In this document: piece by piece, positions 1 to 8,382 of the stretch
Layout of the letters: every line of letters begins with the position of its first letter
Position numbering within the stretch: the stretch's first letter is position 1
Source of the DNA: Cyanobacteria bacterium SW_9_44_58
Lineage (GTDB): Bacteria > Cyanobacteriota > Cyanobacteriia > Cyanobacteriales > Rubidibacteraceae
Direction of reading: 5' to 3'
DNA: 63,165 nt
Assembly (NCBI GenBank): GCA_003021905.1
Contig: PXPI01000009.1
Location: 1-63,165 of the forward strand
Program-made: the position numbers and the translations under genes
Notes under the pieces: model-generated
Databases searched by the model: none
What the model was told of the DNA's origin: nothing
What the model saw: the letters and a program-made list of their open reading frames with translations, nothing else

Positions 1-96
1 AAGGTTAGTGTTCGTTGATGAGGAGCGGTGTGATGGGAAACTATCACGCACCGTTCTGGAGCCGAGTCAGTAGGGCAACCTACTGGCTTAGGTAAC
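1..96 (+). mobile_element. 3' end of a group II intron (domains V and VI)
   Basis: Bases 23-56 fold as a canonical 34-nt domain V. The lower stem is GAGCGGU (23-29) with ACCGUUC (50-56) and contains the AGC catalytic triad. The upper stem is GUGAUGG (30-36) with CUAUCAC (41-47), closed by a GAAA tetraloop, with a 2-nt GC bulge at 48-49. Bases 61-93 form domain VI: CAGUAGG (68-74) pairs with CCUACUG (79-85) across a GCAA loop, and the lower stem has a single unpaired A at position 90. That A lies 7 nt from a 3' end ...GGUAAC at 96, as expected for the branch-point adenosine. The rest of the intron, including any reverse transcriptase, lies outside the window. The next base resumes the DUF29 reading frame, which supports this 3' splice site. 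The folds were read by eye. Confidence 0.88.
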
Positions 97-233
97 TTAG
101 AAAATCGGTTTGAGCAATGTTATCAAGATGGTCGCAAGCTAGCTTCTAAACATGCTCAACTTCCCTTTGAGAGTTTTCCGGAAACGCGATCGCGCCTTTA
201 GATCAACTATTAGATGAAAACTGGCTGCCATAA
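97..233 (+). pseudogene. DUF29 family protein, C-terminal exon, frameshifted
   Basis: Translation from base 100 gives ENRFEQCYQDGRKLA, then LPFESFPET, the usual C-terminal region of cyanobacterial DUF29 proteins (FxECYxDxRxLA...LPxxTFPE). This frame ends at TAG 199-201. Another frame continues to DQLLDENWLP and TAA at 231-233, which matches the standard DUF29 ending. A one-base indel therefore lies around the HIP1 sequence at 184-195. The group II intron ends immediately upstream, so the gene is interrupted by the intron and carries a frameshift. The 5' exon is outside the window. DUF29 proteins have no established function. The frameshift could be a sequencing error. Confidence 0.75.
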
Positions 234-243
234 CAACAACAGG

Positions 244-1530
244 TTAGCTATTGCCGCCGATATCCCCAGTATTAGATCCCACTAACGAAATATAGGGGTC
301 AATTGCCAAATACTTTCTCGCCACAGCTTGGATTTGTTCGCTAGTGACGTTTGCAATACTCTCTTGAAAGAGATCATCAAACTCCACACCTCGGTTAAGC
401 GTTTCATACCAGCCAAATAATTGCGCTAATTGACCGTTACTCTGTTTGCCGAGGGCATATTGCCCTAATAATTTATTTTTACTGGCTTGTAATTCTTCTG
501 CGGTGAGTTCCACTTCACATAGCCGTTTCACTTCCTGACGCAACTCTTGTAAGGCAATCGCCACATTGTCAGGGGCAGTTCCAATATAGGTTACTAATTG
601 CGACGGTTCGAGGCGTGTAGGATAAAAGGCGGAAACATCATAAGCGAGTCCTTGCTTTTCCCGCAATTCCACAAATAACCGCGACGAGAGACCATTTCCG
701 AGATAGGTATTGATTAGTTTCAAAGTTGGGTAATCGGCATCTTGTATGGAAGCAGTGAGATAACCCAACATAATGATAGTTTGTTGCGTATTTTGAGGGA
801 TAGACTGTTGCGAGGGTTGCGGTGTCAGAGAAGGTAAGGAAGGTATGGATTGCGGGGTTGGCGGTTGCTTCCAGTCGCCAAAGACTTTCTCTACTTCCTG
901 AATTCCTTGTTCTAGAGTAATGCGGCCCGCTAAACTGATAACTAATTGATCCGGACGGAAATAAGTGCGATGATAGGCTTCTAGTTCAGTACGGGTTAGC
1001 TGGGAAACCGTTTCTGACGTTCCTAAAACCGATACGCCATAGGGATGCTGAGGATACATTTGTGCCCGCAGTTGATTAAATGCCACATTGAAGGGCTGTT
1101 CTTGTTGGGCGGCAATGGTTTGTAGGGTGAGGGCTTGTTCCAGTTCGATTTCACTTTCGGGAAGGCTTGGGGCGCGCATTAATTCACCCGCTAATTGCAA
1201 CATCTTTGGGAAATCTTCAGAGACGCTTTTGAGACCAATGGTAAAATAGTCGTTCGCACTTTCAGCATTCAAGCCGGCGCCGATGGATTCTACTTTTTCC
1301 GCTATTTCAGCGGCGTTAAGGCTTTCTGTTCCCTTGGCAATAACGGTTGAAAGCAAATGGGAAACACCGGCTTGAGAGAGAGGTTCCACTCGCGTTCCAG
1401 CGTTTTTTAGAAATAATCGGCCAGCAATAATATCAGCCGTGGGATTTTCAATAACAATGAGGGTAATTCCGTTGTCTAAGGTGGTACGTTGAATCGGTTG
1501 GCGCGTCGGACTCGGTTTTAGGGTTTGCAT
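244..1530 (-). CDS. M16 family peptidase-like protein lacking the zinc motif
   Basis: This 428-residue protein has the two-lobed M16 architecture. The N-terminal lobe starts with TTLDNGITLIVIENP and the C-terminal lobe carries LSSRLFVELREKQGLAYDVSAF. The inverted zinc motif HxxEH expected near residue 58 reads HLLST, so the catalytic Glu and second His are absent. Many bacteria encode M16 proteins in pairs, one catalytic and one inactive partner that shapes the chamber; this protein looks like the inactive partner. Its active mate is not in the window. The stop lies only 11 bases from the DUF29 end. It is transcribed after murT on the same strand with a 24-base gap, so the two may be cotranscribed. 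The true peptide substrate is unknown. Confidence 0.85.
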   Translation of the reverse strand: MQTLKPSPTRQPIQRTTLDNGITLIVIENPTADIIAGRLFLKNAGTRVEPLSQAGVSHLLSTVIAKGTESLNAAEIAEKVESIGAGLNAESANDYFTIGLKSVSEDFPKMLQLAGELMRAPSLPESEIELEQALTLQTIAAQQEQPFNVAFNQLRAQMYPQHPYGVSVLGTSETVSQLTRTELEAYHRTYFRPDQLVISLAGRITLEQGIQEVEKVFGDWKQPPTPQSIPSLPSLTPQPSQQSIPQNTQQTIIMLGYLTASIQDADYPTLKLINTYLGNGLSSRLFVELREKQGLAYDVSAFYPTRLEPSQLVTYIGTAPDNVAIALQELRQEVKRLCEVELTAEELQASKNKLLGQYALGKQSNGQLAQLFGWYETLNRGVEFDDLFQESIANVTSEQIQAVARKYLAIDPYISLVGSNTGDIGGNS

Positions 1531-1554
1531 TACAGGTTTGACTTAAGTTGGGCT

Positions 1555-2895
1555 TTATTGAATTTTACGTCCCGTTAGCAATTGTCTCACTTCTAACATA
1601 GCGGAGTAAGTGGGCAGAATGTGCAAGGTATGTTCCGGAGGCGTGTGGTTTAAGGCAACGTCAATTGCTTCTTTTAACTTTTCTTTGATAATAAGATTTA
1701 AATCAGAATTGTTAAGGTTTTGTTGACTGTATTGAATTCGCAATGCCATATCATAAACGCGATCGCCGCTGATGACAATTGTCCCTCCTTGCGCTGCCAA
1801 TTTTTCGGTATCCACATCCCAAATCCATGACACATCGGTACCATCGGGCGTGCGATCGTTTAATACCAATAAAGTGGTTTCAGATTTGCCTTGAGCTTTA
1901 ATTTCATTAATGGTGCGAATCGTTTCATTCATCCCCACAGGATTTTTTGATAATAAAATTCGCACTTGTTTCCCTTTAACGGTTAACTCTTCCGCCCGTC
2001 CAAAGGCTGCCCGAAAATTTTTAACAGTTTCCTGAATTAAGGGCATGGCAATATTTAATGTTTGAGCCGTTAAACCAGCTGCTAAAGTATTATATTTGTT
2101 GTAAACCCCCACTAAAATTTGTCCCCACTCTTGACTGTTAATATCCAGTTTAGCTTTGCTAAAGTCGCAACTGGGACAGTGATAGTCGCCTAAATGAGAT
2201 AAATAAACCCCTTGATACTCTAGGGAAGCGCCACAAGCGGGACAATAAATAGAGTCAACAGCATGGGGAATTTCTTCTAAATATAAGTGCGGTTCATTTA
2301 AGCCAAAAAATAAAACGTTTTGCGGTAAATTTTTTCCTAAGTAACAAAGGGTAGGATCATCCGCGTTTAAAATAACTGTTGTGGATTGCGGAAGCGGCAG
2401 AATTGCTTCTTGCCATTTGTCGCTAATGGCATCAACTTCTCCGTAGCGATCGAGCTGATCGCGAAACAAGTTTAAGCCTAAAATGATTCCAGGTTGACAG
2501 TCTTTTAATAACAGGGGAAAAACATTCTCATCAACTTCTAAAATCGCATAATCAGCGTTGAGTTTTCCGAGTAAATTGGTATCTGCTAAAAGCGCTGTAA
2601 TAATACCATTGATTAAATTGGCGCCTGTGGCATTATGAGCAATTTTAGCGCCGGTTTCTTCTAAAATGGTTCTCAAAAGAAGAGAGGTGGTGGTTTTCCC
2701 ATTCGTTCCCACAATAAAAATAATTTCTTCTCTTACTTGTTCACATAATAGCGCTAACAGTTTTGGATGAAGACGATTGGCAATTTCTCCGGGTAAAACA
2801 CTTGCTGCCCCTAAGCGGAGTTTTCGGACAACAGCAGTCACGGTTTTGGCAAGAGCAACCGCTAAACCTAAACGAGCGCGATCGAGCAGTTTCAT
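1555..2895 (-). CDS. murT: Lipid II isoglutaminyl synthase, Mur-ligase subunit MurT
   Basis: MurT activates the D-Glu side chain of lipid II with ATP, and GatD supplies ammonia to make D-iso-glutamine in peptidoglycan. The protein has a Mur-ligase P-loop, VGTNGKTTT near residue 63. A four-cysteine zinc ribbon (CPAC and CPSC near residues 218-243) is inserted in the central domain, which is diagnostic for MurT. A DUF1727 C-terminal domain follows (RTPDGTDVSWIWD). I chose the Met that begins MKLLDRARLGL; an upstream Met would add five residues. Neither start has a clear Shine-Dalgarno sequence. The partner gatD is not adjacent but at 46961-47767. Confidence 0.9.
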   Translation of the reverse strand: MKLLDRARLGLAVALAKTVTAVVRKLRLGAASVLPGEIANRLHPKLLALLCEQVREEIIFIVGTNGKTTTSLLLRTILEETGAKIAHNATGANLINGIITALLADTNLLGKLNADYAILEVDENVFPLLLKDCQPGIILGLNLFRDQLDRYGEVDAISDKWQEAILPLPQSTTVILNADDPTLCYLGKNLPQNVLFFGLNEPHLYLEEIPHAVDSIYCPACGASLEYQGVYLSHLGDYHCPSCDFSKAKLDINSQEWGQILVGVYNKYNTLAAGLTAQTLNIAMPLIQETVKNFRAAFGRAEELTVKGKQVRILLSKNPVGMNETIRTINEIKAQGKSETTLLVLNDRTPDGTDVSWIWDVDTEKLAAQGGTIVISGDRVYDMALRIQYSQQNLNNSDLNLIIKEKLKEAIDVALNHTPPEHTLHILPTYSAMLEVRQLLTGRKIQ

Positions 2896-3029
2896 GTTAG
2901 TAAAATACAATCAATGAATTTTCCTATCTATCATAGAATCATTTATTTCTTTTGCTGTAAAATCAATTAACAAGTCGCCATGTTAATGTCAGTTTCATCT
3001 AAGAAGTTGGGGAGTGATTTGTCTAATTC

Positions 3030-3306
3030 ATGTCAGAAAAAGTTATTATTATTCGTGGGGCTCCTGCTGAATTATTGCTAGCTCATGTTGCAGCAACGGG
3101 GATGCCAAGCATGGCAACCCATTGACCGCTTAGAAGACGCGATCGCGAGTCATAGGGGATTGATACAAGGCAGTATTTATTGATCGCAATCAACTCGTCA
3201 AGACCATTCTACAGCATTTATAGGAAAGTTATGAGACAGTGCAATGCTAAATGCTACTTCTCAATTAGAAACAGATCAACTCACTGGTCAAATTGTTAAT
3301 GCTTAA
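3030..3306 (+). pseudogene. Degraded short reading frames, unrecognised remnant
   Basis: An ATG at 3030 opens MSEKVIIIRGAPAEL and stops after 31 codons at 3123. A different frame continues as QQRGCQAWQPIDRLEDAIASH to a stop near 3180. Further pieces follow: DRNQLVKTILQHL, then MLNATSQLETDQLTGQIVNA ending at TAA 3304-3306. Together they read like one protein of roughly 90 residues broken by several frameshifts. I do not recognise the family. The rest of the murT to monooxygenase gap (2896-3377) shows nothing else that I can support. Confidence 0.3.
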
Positions 3307-3377
3307 ACATGCATATCGTTAGTTCCCAATAATCAGCAGAATTAATGAAATAGAGCAATTCAATTTTTCCAAATTCA

Positions 3378-4709
3378 ATGGCAAGTGAAAAAAATCAAAC
3401 CCAAACCATAACGATGAATAGCACAGTCAACAAACAACTCATTATCGGTGCTGGATTTGTCGGTTTAGGAATTGCGCAAGCCTTAAAAGCGGCAAATATT
3501 CCTTACGAGCAAGTTGATGCTAGCGACGATATTGGCGGCAATTGGTATCACGGGGTTTATGAAACCGCTCATATTATTTCTTCCAAAAAAGTCACGCAAT
3601 TTACTCATTTCCCGATGCCAGCCCATTATCCCGACTTTCCCAGTGCGCAACAAATGCTGGATTATTTACATACCTTTGCTGACCATTTTCAATTACGCCC
3701 CAATATTGAACTGAATCGAAAAGTAGTTGATGTGCGGCCAGTGGAAGATAATCTTTGGCAAGTGACCTTTGCGAATGAAGAAACAAGACTTTATCAAGGC
3801 GTAGTTTTATGTAATGGTCATCATTGGTGTAAGCGTTTTCCTGAGTTTCAAGGAGAATTTAATGGGAAGATCATTCATTCTAAAGATTATAAACACCCTG
3901 AACAATTAAAAGGTCAACGAGTATTAGTCATTGGCGGCGGCAACTCCGCTTGCGATATTGCAGCCGAAGCGGCCAGAATTGGGGCGAAAAGTGTTTTAAG
4001 TTTGCGAGAGTCAGTATGGTTTCTCCCCAAAACCTTTGCCGGCAAACCCGTGGTCGATTTATTTCGCGGCTGGATGCCGGAATGGTTGCAGCGTCTCATC
4101 GCTTACGGCATGATTCGCGTAACCTTTGGAAAACATGAAGACTATGGAATGAGTAAACCCAACTATCGCATTTTTGAAAAACATCCCACTCTCAATAGTG
4201 AAGTGCCCTATTACATTAAACATGGCCGCATTACGCCTAAACCAGAAGTGAAAAAATTAGATGGGGAGGAGGTCGTATTTGTGGATGATACGCGGGAGAA
4301 AATTGATCTCATTGTTTGCGCCACAGGATTTTATGTTGCTTACCCCTTTTTGCCGCCAGAATTACAGCGAGTCAAAGGGCCAGTTGTGCAATGTTATGGC
4401 GGTTGCTTCCTTGATGATTATAAAGGATTAGCATATATGGGATGGGGACAAGCGCGTGGAGGAGTGGGTTCTCTTATGGCAGCGTATGCCCCTGTATTTG
4501 CCCGTTTATTGAAACTCCAAGATGAAATTAATATCCCCCTTGGTCGCGTTTTTAAGGAGATGGGACAGTCATTACCCGAAACGCATCTTAGCGATCCTCA
4601 TCAAGTATTTCGACAGTTAAAGTTATTGAATTTTATTTTCCCTTGGTTTAAGAGAAAAGCCTATCAGGTAGATAAACAAAATCCCAATTTTCAAAATCAA
4701 TGCTTGTAA
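3378..4709 (+). CDS. Flavin-containing monooxygenase (FAD/NAD(P)H oxidoreductase)
   Basis: The 443-residue protein has two dinucleotide-binding folds: IIGAGFVGLGIAQAL near the N-terminus (FAD) and VIGGGNSACDIAAEAA in the middle (NADPH). Between them, FNGKIIHSKDY matches the FMO signature FxGxxxHxxxY exactly, which favours an N- or S-oxygenating FMO over a Baeyer-Villiger enzyme. The ATG-like motif VCATGFYVAYPFL is also present. It is a soluble enzyme with unknown substrate. An internal ATG at 3414, starting MNSTVNKQLIIGAG, would place the Rossmann glycines nearer the usual distance from the N-terminus and may be the real start. Neither start has a strong ribosome site. It converges with the invertase pseudogene only 7 bases away. 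Confidence 0.85.
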   Translation: MASEKNQTQTITMNSTVNKQLIIGAGFVGLGIAQALKAANIPYEQVDASDDIGGNWYHGVYETAHIISSKKVTQFTHFPMPAHYPDFPSAQQMLDYLHTFADHFQLRPNIELNRKVVDVRPVEDNLWQVTFANEETRLYQGVVLCNGHHWCKRFPEFQGEFNGKIIHSKDYKHPEQLKGQRVLVIGGGNSACDIAAEAARIGAKSVLSLRESVWFLPKTFAGKPVVDLFRGWMPEWLQRLIAYGMIRVTFGKHEDYGMSKPNYRIFEKHPTLNSEVPYYIKHGRITPKPEVKKLDGEEVVFVDDTREKIDLIVCATGFYVAYPFLPPELQRVKGPVVQCYGGCFLDDYKGLAYMGWGQARGGVGSLMAAYAPVFARLLKLQDEINIPLGRVFKEMGQSLPETHLSDPHQVFRQLKLLNFIFPWFKRKAYQVDKQNPNFQNQCL

Positions 4710-4716
4710 TTCAGAT

Positions 4717-6114
4717 TCACTGAGGAGGAATTTCAGTATTACAAGCTAACGCAACCGTTTGTTCTGAAAAACTAATTATTGATAATTTTTCTGGTGTCTC
4801 TAGTAGTGCTTTAGCCGTTAAAAATCCAGCAATCGTCCAAGTTTGGAACGTTCTTGCCTTCTTCCCGATTAAACGTCCATTTTTACCATCATCATATTCG
4901 GGCCATTGGTCATTGAGTAAGCGTTGTTTGGCAAGATTGAAGGCTTTTTGCGCTAGCTGAGTTCTGCCTGTTTTCTGAGCGGCTGCTGTTAACAGCCACA
5001 GTAAGAACGGCCAGTTACCCCCATTATGATAGGACCAAGGGGTATTTTTAGGATCACAGCCCGTGAGAGTGCGCCAATCTTAACCTTCTAAGGCGGGAAA
5101 ACAGAGTTTCATGGGCATTTGTCCCCCTAAATCATCCCAGCGTTGTTCAATTAAATCCATGATGGCTTGAGATTGGGTTTCATCGGCGAGGGAAGTTAAC
5201 ACTGCCATGAGATTTCCCTGAGAAAAGAAGCGATAATCAATCCGCCCGGGCCCTAAGTTGCCCACAAAATAACCACTTGTCTCTGGTAACCATTCAATTA
5301 ACCACTGGGGAATGGTATCGGGATAAATGTTAAACTTATTAATTGCTGTGCCGTATTCTTCCACATCATAACGATAGATATTATTGAGTCGAGTTAAATT
5401 GAGCCAAGAATATTCGCGAATATGGTAGGCAAGATGATTAATACGATTGTTGGTGGCTGTAATGTAGGGGTTATTTTCAGGAGAAAGGGATAATAATTCT
5501 TGGGCAGACCGAACAGCAAGGTAAAATAAGGCTTGAATATCAAGGGGATGTCCATAAACGCCCATCCGTCGATCAATGGTAAAGGAAGCATCGGGAACCA
5601 ATAAAGTGGGTAACATTTCAAAGCAAGGGGTTAGATATAAATCTAAAATTAGACGAATTCCCTGTTGAAAACGGGGGCGTTTCACTAATTCCCAGTCATC
5701 TGTTACTTTAATATAGGTTCGTAGAATAAATAGCCACCAAAATCCTGAATCGACAGGGGCAACTCGCGCGATCGCGCTTTCTCCAAAATCAGCAATAATT
5801 TGACCTTACCGAGAATCCACCTTAAAACTAGCAGGCATTAACCCTTGACTAGGCTGAAAACAATCCATTTGTTTTTGATGGTTTTGTAATTCAATCATTT
5901 GACAGAGAAAATTGCGGACAACATCAGTTTTTCCCTGCATTAGAAACGCTAAAGCGGCGACAGCAAAATCCCGAGTAAAGCATTGATCATAGTTTAATGG
6001 GGAGTCTTGAACCTCTTGAGCCGCAAGCACTCCGATGGGTTGCCCTTGATCATTGATAATGGCATTTTCTAAAACTTGCCAAGCATTTTTAATGACTTCA
6101 TCCTCAGTGATCAT
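4717..6114 (-). pseudogene. GH100 alkaline/neutral invertase with two in-frame TAA stops
   Basis: One uninterrupted frame of 466 codons runs from ATG 6114 to TGA 4717-4719, but TAA codons occur at 5806-5808 and 5080-5082. The pieces together show the GH100 layout: LNYDQCFTRDFAVAALAF, LMPASFKV, then DFGESAIARVAPVDSGFWW across the first stop, IDRRMGVYGHPLDIQALF, and GCDPKNTPWSYHNGGNWP after the second stop. Intact GH100 enzymes hydrolyse sucrose to glucose and fructose in the cytoplasm. Length without stops fits the family (about 465 residues). Both stops could be explained by a CAA-to-TAA change. No frameshift is present, so decay is recent, or the stops are sequence errors or read through. 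The segments downstream of each stop stay well conserved. Confidence 0.85.
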
Positions 6115-6232
6115 GCTTATTTTCTTCCCGTGGCACTATGGTTCATTTTCAAGATATACCTTGGAACTGAGAACAGGCTGAAAGCAAGATAATGTTTCAT
6201 CAAAACATCTAATCCCGAAGGCGTGAAAAGTA

Positions 6233-6331
6233 ATACCAATTCTAAAAACTGAAGTTACAGTTAATCCCCCCTAACCCCCCTTTGTAAGGGGGGAAAAGAA
6301 AGGTAGTAGCGCCAATTCTTAGAAATGGTAT
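6233..6331. mobile_element. MITE-like element with imperfect terminal repeats
   Basis: ATACCAATTCTAA at 6233-6245 is matched in inverted orientation by TTAGAAATGGTAT at 6319-6331, with 12 of 13 positions complementary. Inside lies a perfect hairpin, CCCCCCTT (6275-6282) and AAGGGGGG (6286-6293) with a TGT loop. The element is 99 bp, non-coding, and sits between the broken invertase gene and a short orphan frame. TA dinucleotides occur beside the ends but a clear target duplication cannot be assigned. It resembles the small C-rich palindromic repeats scattered in cyanobacterial genomes. No second copy is seen in this window. Confidence 0.5.
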
Positions 6332-6333
6332 AG

Positions 6334-6534
6334 CAATTCTCGAATTTATTTATATTGAGACCTAGAGAAAATATCAAAACGATTGAATTAAAAAATATTT
6401 TGCAAGATGAGTACAAATATAAGTTTGTTGAGTATCTGCTTAATGCAGAAAGAAAGGGTGCTAAACTTTATGTTAGAAAACCTAATCATGAACTAAAGCG
6501 TGTTACCTTATCAAACCAATTTGGTAATTTTTAA
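6334..6534 (+). other. Orphan open frame, 66 codons without a good start
   Basis: A frame open from 6334 to TAA 6532-6534 encodes a lysine-rich stretch including IKTIELKNILQDEY, FVEYLLNAERKGAKLYVRK and LKRVTLSNQFGNF. It has no ATG; a TTG near 6355 could serve. The codons look protein-like, so it may be the 3' remnant of a gene whose 5' part was lost at the MITE-like element directly upstream. I do not recognise the family. The remainder of the gap from 6115 shows nothing else. Confidence 0.3.
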
Positions 6535-6547
6535 AAGTTCAATATTA

Positions 6548-6775
6548 TTAAGGATAATAGCCTAAAAAAGTAACGGCTTCAGGTAATTCTACTAAAACAA
6601 ATTGATTCTGTGGATAGAGATAATCTTCCCCAGATTCGTCAATCACCCGCAAACATTCTACTTCACTTGCCTTCTTATCAGGTAGAATACGATAAAGTTT
6701 CCAATATTCTAAATCTCCATATTCTTGCCCTGAAATACAGATGGCAAATTGAATATTTAAATCTTTTTTATTCAT
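6548..6775 (-). CDS. Small acidic cyanobacterial protein of unknown function
   Basis: This 75-residue acidic protein contains LEYWKLYRILPDKKA, LRVIDESGEDYLYP and FVLVELPEAVTFLGYYP. No membrane segment or known catalytic motif is visible. The pattern of a short beta-rich protein with a conserved DESGEDYLYP core is, as far as I recall, typical of small cyanobacterial hypothetical proteins. It lies 11 bases downstream of asnS on the same strand, so it is probably cotranscribed with it. The function cannot be inferred beyond that. Confidence 0.7.
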   Translation of the reverse strand: MNKKDLNIQFAICISGQEYGDLEYWKLYRILPDKKASEVECLRVIDESGEDYLYPQNQFVLVELPEAVTFLGYYP

Positions 6776-6786
6776 TGGCTTTTTAT

Positions 6787-8175
6787 TTAAAAGTCTGCAT
6801 TATCAGGAGTTCGGGGAAAGGGAATAACATCACGGATATTTTGTATTCCAGTCATAAATTGAATTAAGCGTTCAAAGCCTAAATCAAAACCAGAATGAGG
6901 AACAGTTCCATAGCGTCTTAAATCAAGATACCACCATAATTGTTCGGGGTCTATTCCAGCTTCTTTAATCCGCTTTTCTAGGATATCTAACCGTTCTTCT
7001 CGTTGCGAACCGCCAATAATTTCGCCAATTTTTGGGGCTAAAACATCCATTGCGCCGACGGTTTTTTCGTCATCATTGAGACGCATATAAAAGGCTTTAA
7101 TCTCACTAGGATAATCGGTAAGAATAACAGGTTTCTGGAAGTGTTCTTCGCATAAATAGCGTTCGTGTTCGGATTGTAAATCAATGCCCCATTCTACTGG
7201 GTATTCAAATTGTTTATCGGCTTTTTCTAACAGCGCGATCGCGCTTTTATAGGTAATGCGTTCAAAGCCTTGATTGATAATATTATCGGCAGTGGTCAAT
7301 ACCGAATCATCAATCCGTTGATTGAAAAATTCCATGTCTTCGGGACACTCATCCAACACGGTTTGAAAGATATGTTTCAGGAACGCTTCCGCCCAATCCA
7401 TATCCCCTTGCAGGTCGCAAAACGCCATTTCCGGTTCAATCATCCAAAACTCGGCTAAATGGCGCGAAGTGTTAGAATTTTCAGCGCGGAAGGTGGGGCC
7501 AAAGGTATAAACGCGATCGAAACTTAACGCCATGGCTTCGGCTTCTAACTGGCCGCTCACGGTCAGATAAGCCGGCTGTCCGAAAAAGTCTTGGGAATAA
7601 TCAACTTTCCCGTTTTCTTTAGGAACATTGTTGAGATCGAAACTGGTGACATTAAATAATTCCCCTGCCCCTTCACAATCATTGGTGGTAATAATGGGGG
7701 TATGCATCCACAAAAAGCCATGTTGTTGGAAAAACTGATGAACGGCATTGGCGCAGCTATTTCGTACCCGCATCACTGCACCTAGGGTATTGGTTCGCGT
7801 CCGAATATGTCCGATGCTGCGGAGAAACTCAAAGGAGTGGCGTTTTTTCTGCAAGGGATAGGTTTCGGGATCCGCTTCTCCATAGACGGTTACCGCAGTC
7901 GCTTGCAACTCAATGCTTTGCCCTTTTCCCGGAGATTCGGCTAAGGTTCCTGTTACTTCCACCGACGCCCCGTTATTAAGTTGTTCCAGTTTCTCCTCAT
8001 AATCCTCTAGTGTGGGTTCTAAAATCACTTGTAAATTAGCCAAAGACGAACCGTCATTGACTTCCATAAAGGCAAACTTTTTTGATTCCCGTTTGGTGCG
8101 TACCCAGCCTTGAATGGTTGCTTGTTCTTCCGGTTCTCCGTTGCGCAGTAAGTCTAGGATGCGACGTTTTGTCAT
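6787..8175 (-). CDS. asnS: Asparaginyl-tRNA synthetase
   Basis: This class II aminoacyl-tRNA synthetase charges tRNA-Asn with asparagine. The N-terminal OB-fold anticodon-binding domain is seen in [19 protein letters not shown]. Class II motif 2 is seen in [26 protein letters not shown] and motif 3 in [15 protein letters not shown]. At 462 residues it has the usual AsnS length. I took the ATG of [10 protein letters not shown]; an upstream GTG would add six residues. Presence of asnS suggests direct asparaginylation in this organism. The tRNA-Lys gene sits just upstream on the same strand. Confidence 0.95.
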   Translation of the reverse strand: MTKRRILDLLRNGEPEEQATIQGWVRTKRESKKFAFMEVNDGSSLANLQVILEPTLEDYEEKLEQLNNGASVEVTGTLAESPGKGQSIELQATAVTVYGEADPETYPLQKKRHSFEFLRSIGHIRTRTNTLGAVMRVRNSCANAVHQFFQQHGFLWMHTPIITTNDCEGAGELFNVTSFDLNNVPKENGKVDYSQDFFGQPAYLTVSGQLEAEAMALSFDRVYTFGPTFRAENSNTSRHLAEFWMIEPEMAFCDLQGDMDWAEAFLKHIFQTVLDECPEDMEFFNQRIDDSVLTTADNIINQGFERITYKSAIALLEKADKQFEYPVEWGIDLQSEHERYLCEEHFQKPVILTDYPSEIKAFYMRLNDDEKTVGAMDVLAPKIGEIIGGSQREERLDILEKRIKEAGIDPEQLWWYLDLRRYGTVPHSGFDLGFERLIQFMTGIQNIRDVIPFPRTPDNADF

Positions 8176-8204
8176 CAATTTTTTCTCTATCACAAAAAAA
8201 ATAA

Positions 8205-8277
8205 TGGGCTATGTAGGACTCGAACCTAAAACCAATCGGTTAAGAGCCGAGTGCTCTACCAATTGAGCTAATAGCCC
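8205..8277 (-). tRNA. tRNA-Lys, anticodon CUU
   Basis: The reverse strand reads GGGCTAT at the acceptor 5' end and ATAGCCC at the 3' end, giving a 7-bp acceptor stem with discriminator A. The D arm is GCTC...GAGC, and the T loop sequence GGTTCGAGTCC is standard. The anticodon loop is CTCTTAA, which puts CTT at positions 34-36 and reads AAG lysine codons. The CCA end is not encoded, as is common in cyanobacteria. It lies 29 bases upstream of asnS and in the same direction. Confidence 0.93.
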
Positions 8278-8382
8278 TTGCTCCTATATAAGATAGTTTA
8301 GGATTCGGTCTTGCTGCAATCCGTGAGAGGCTTGGCATCATTGATAAGATGAACGAAAGACGAAAACAGGATGCTGGTTAAG

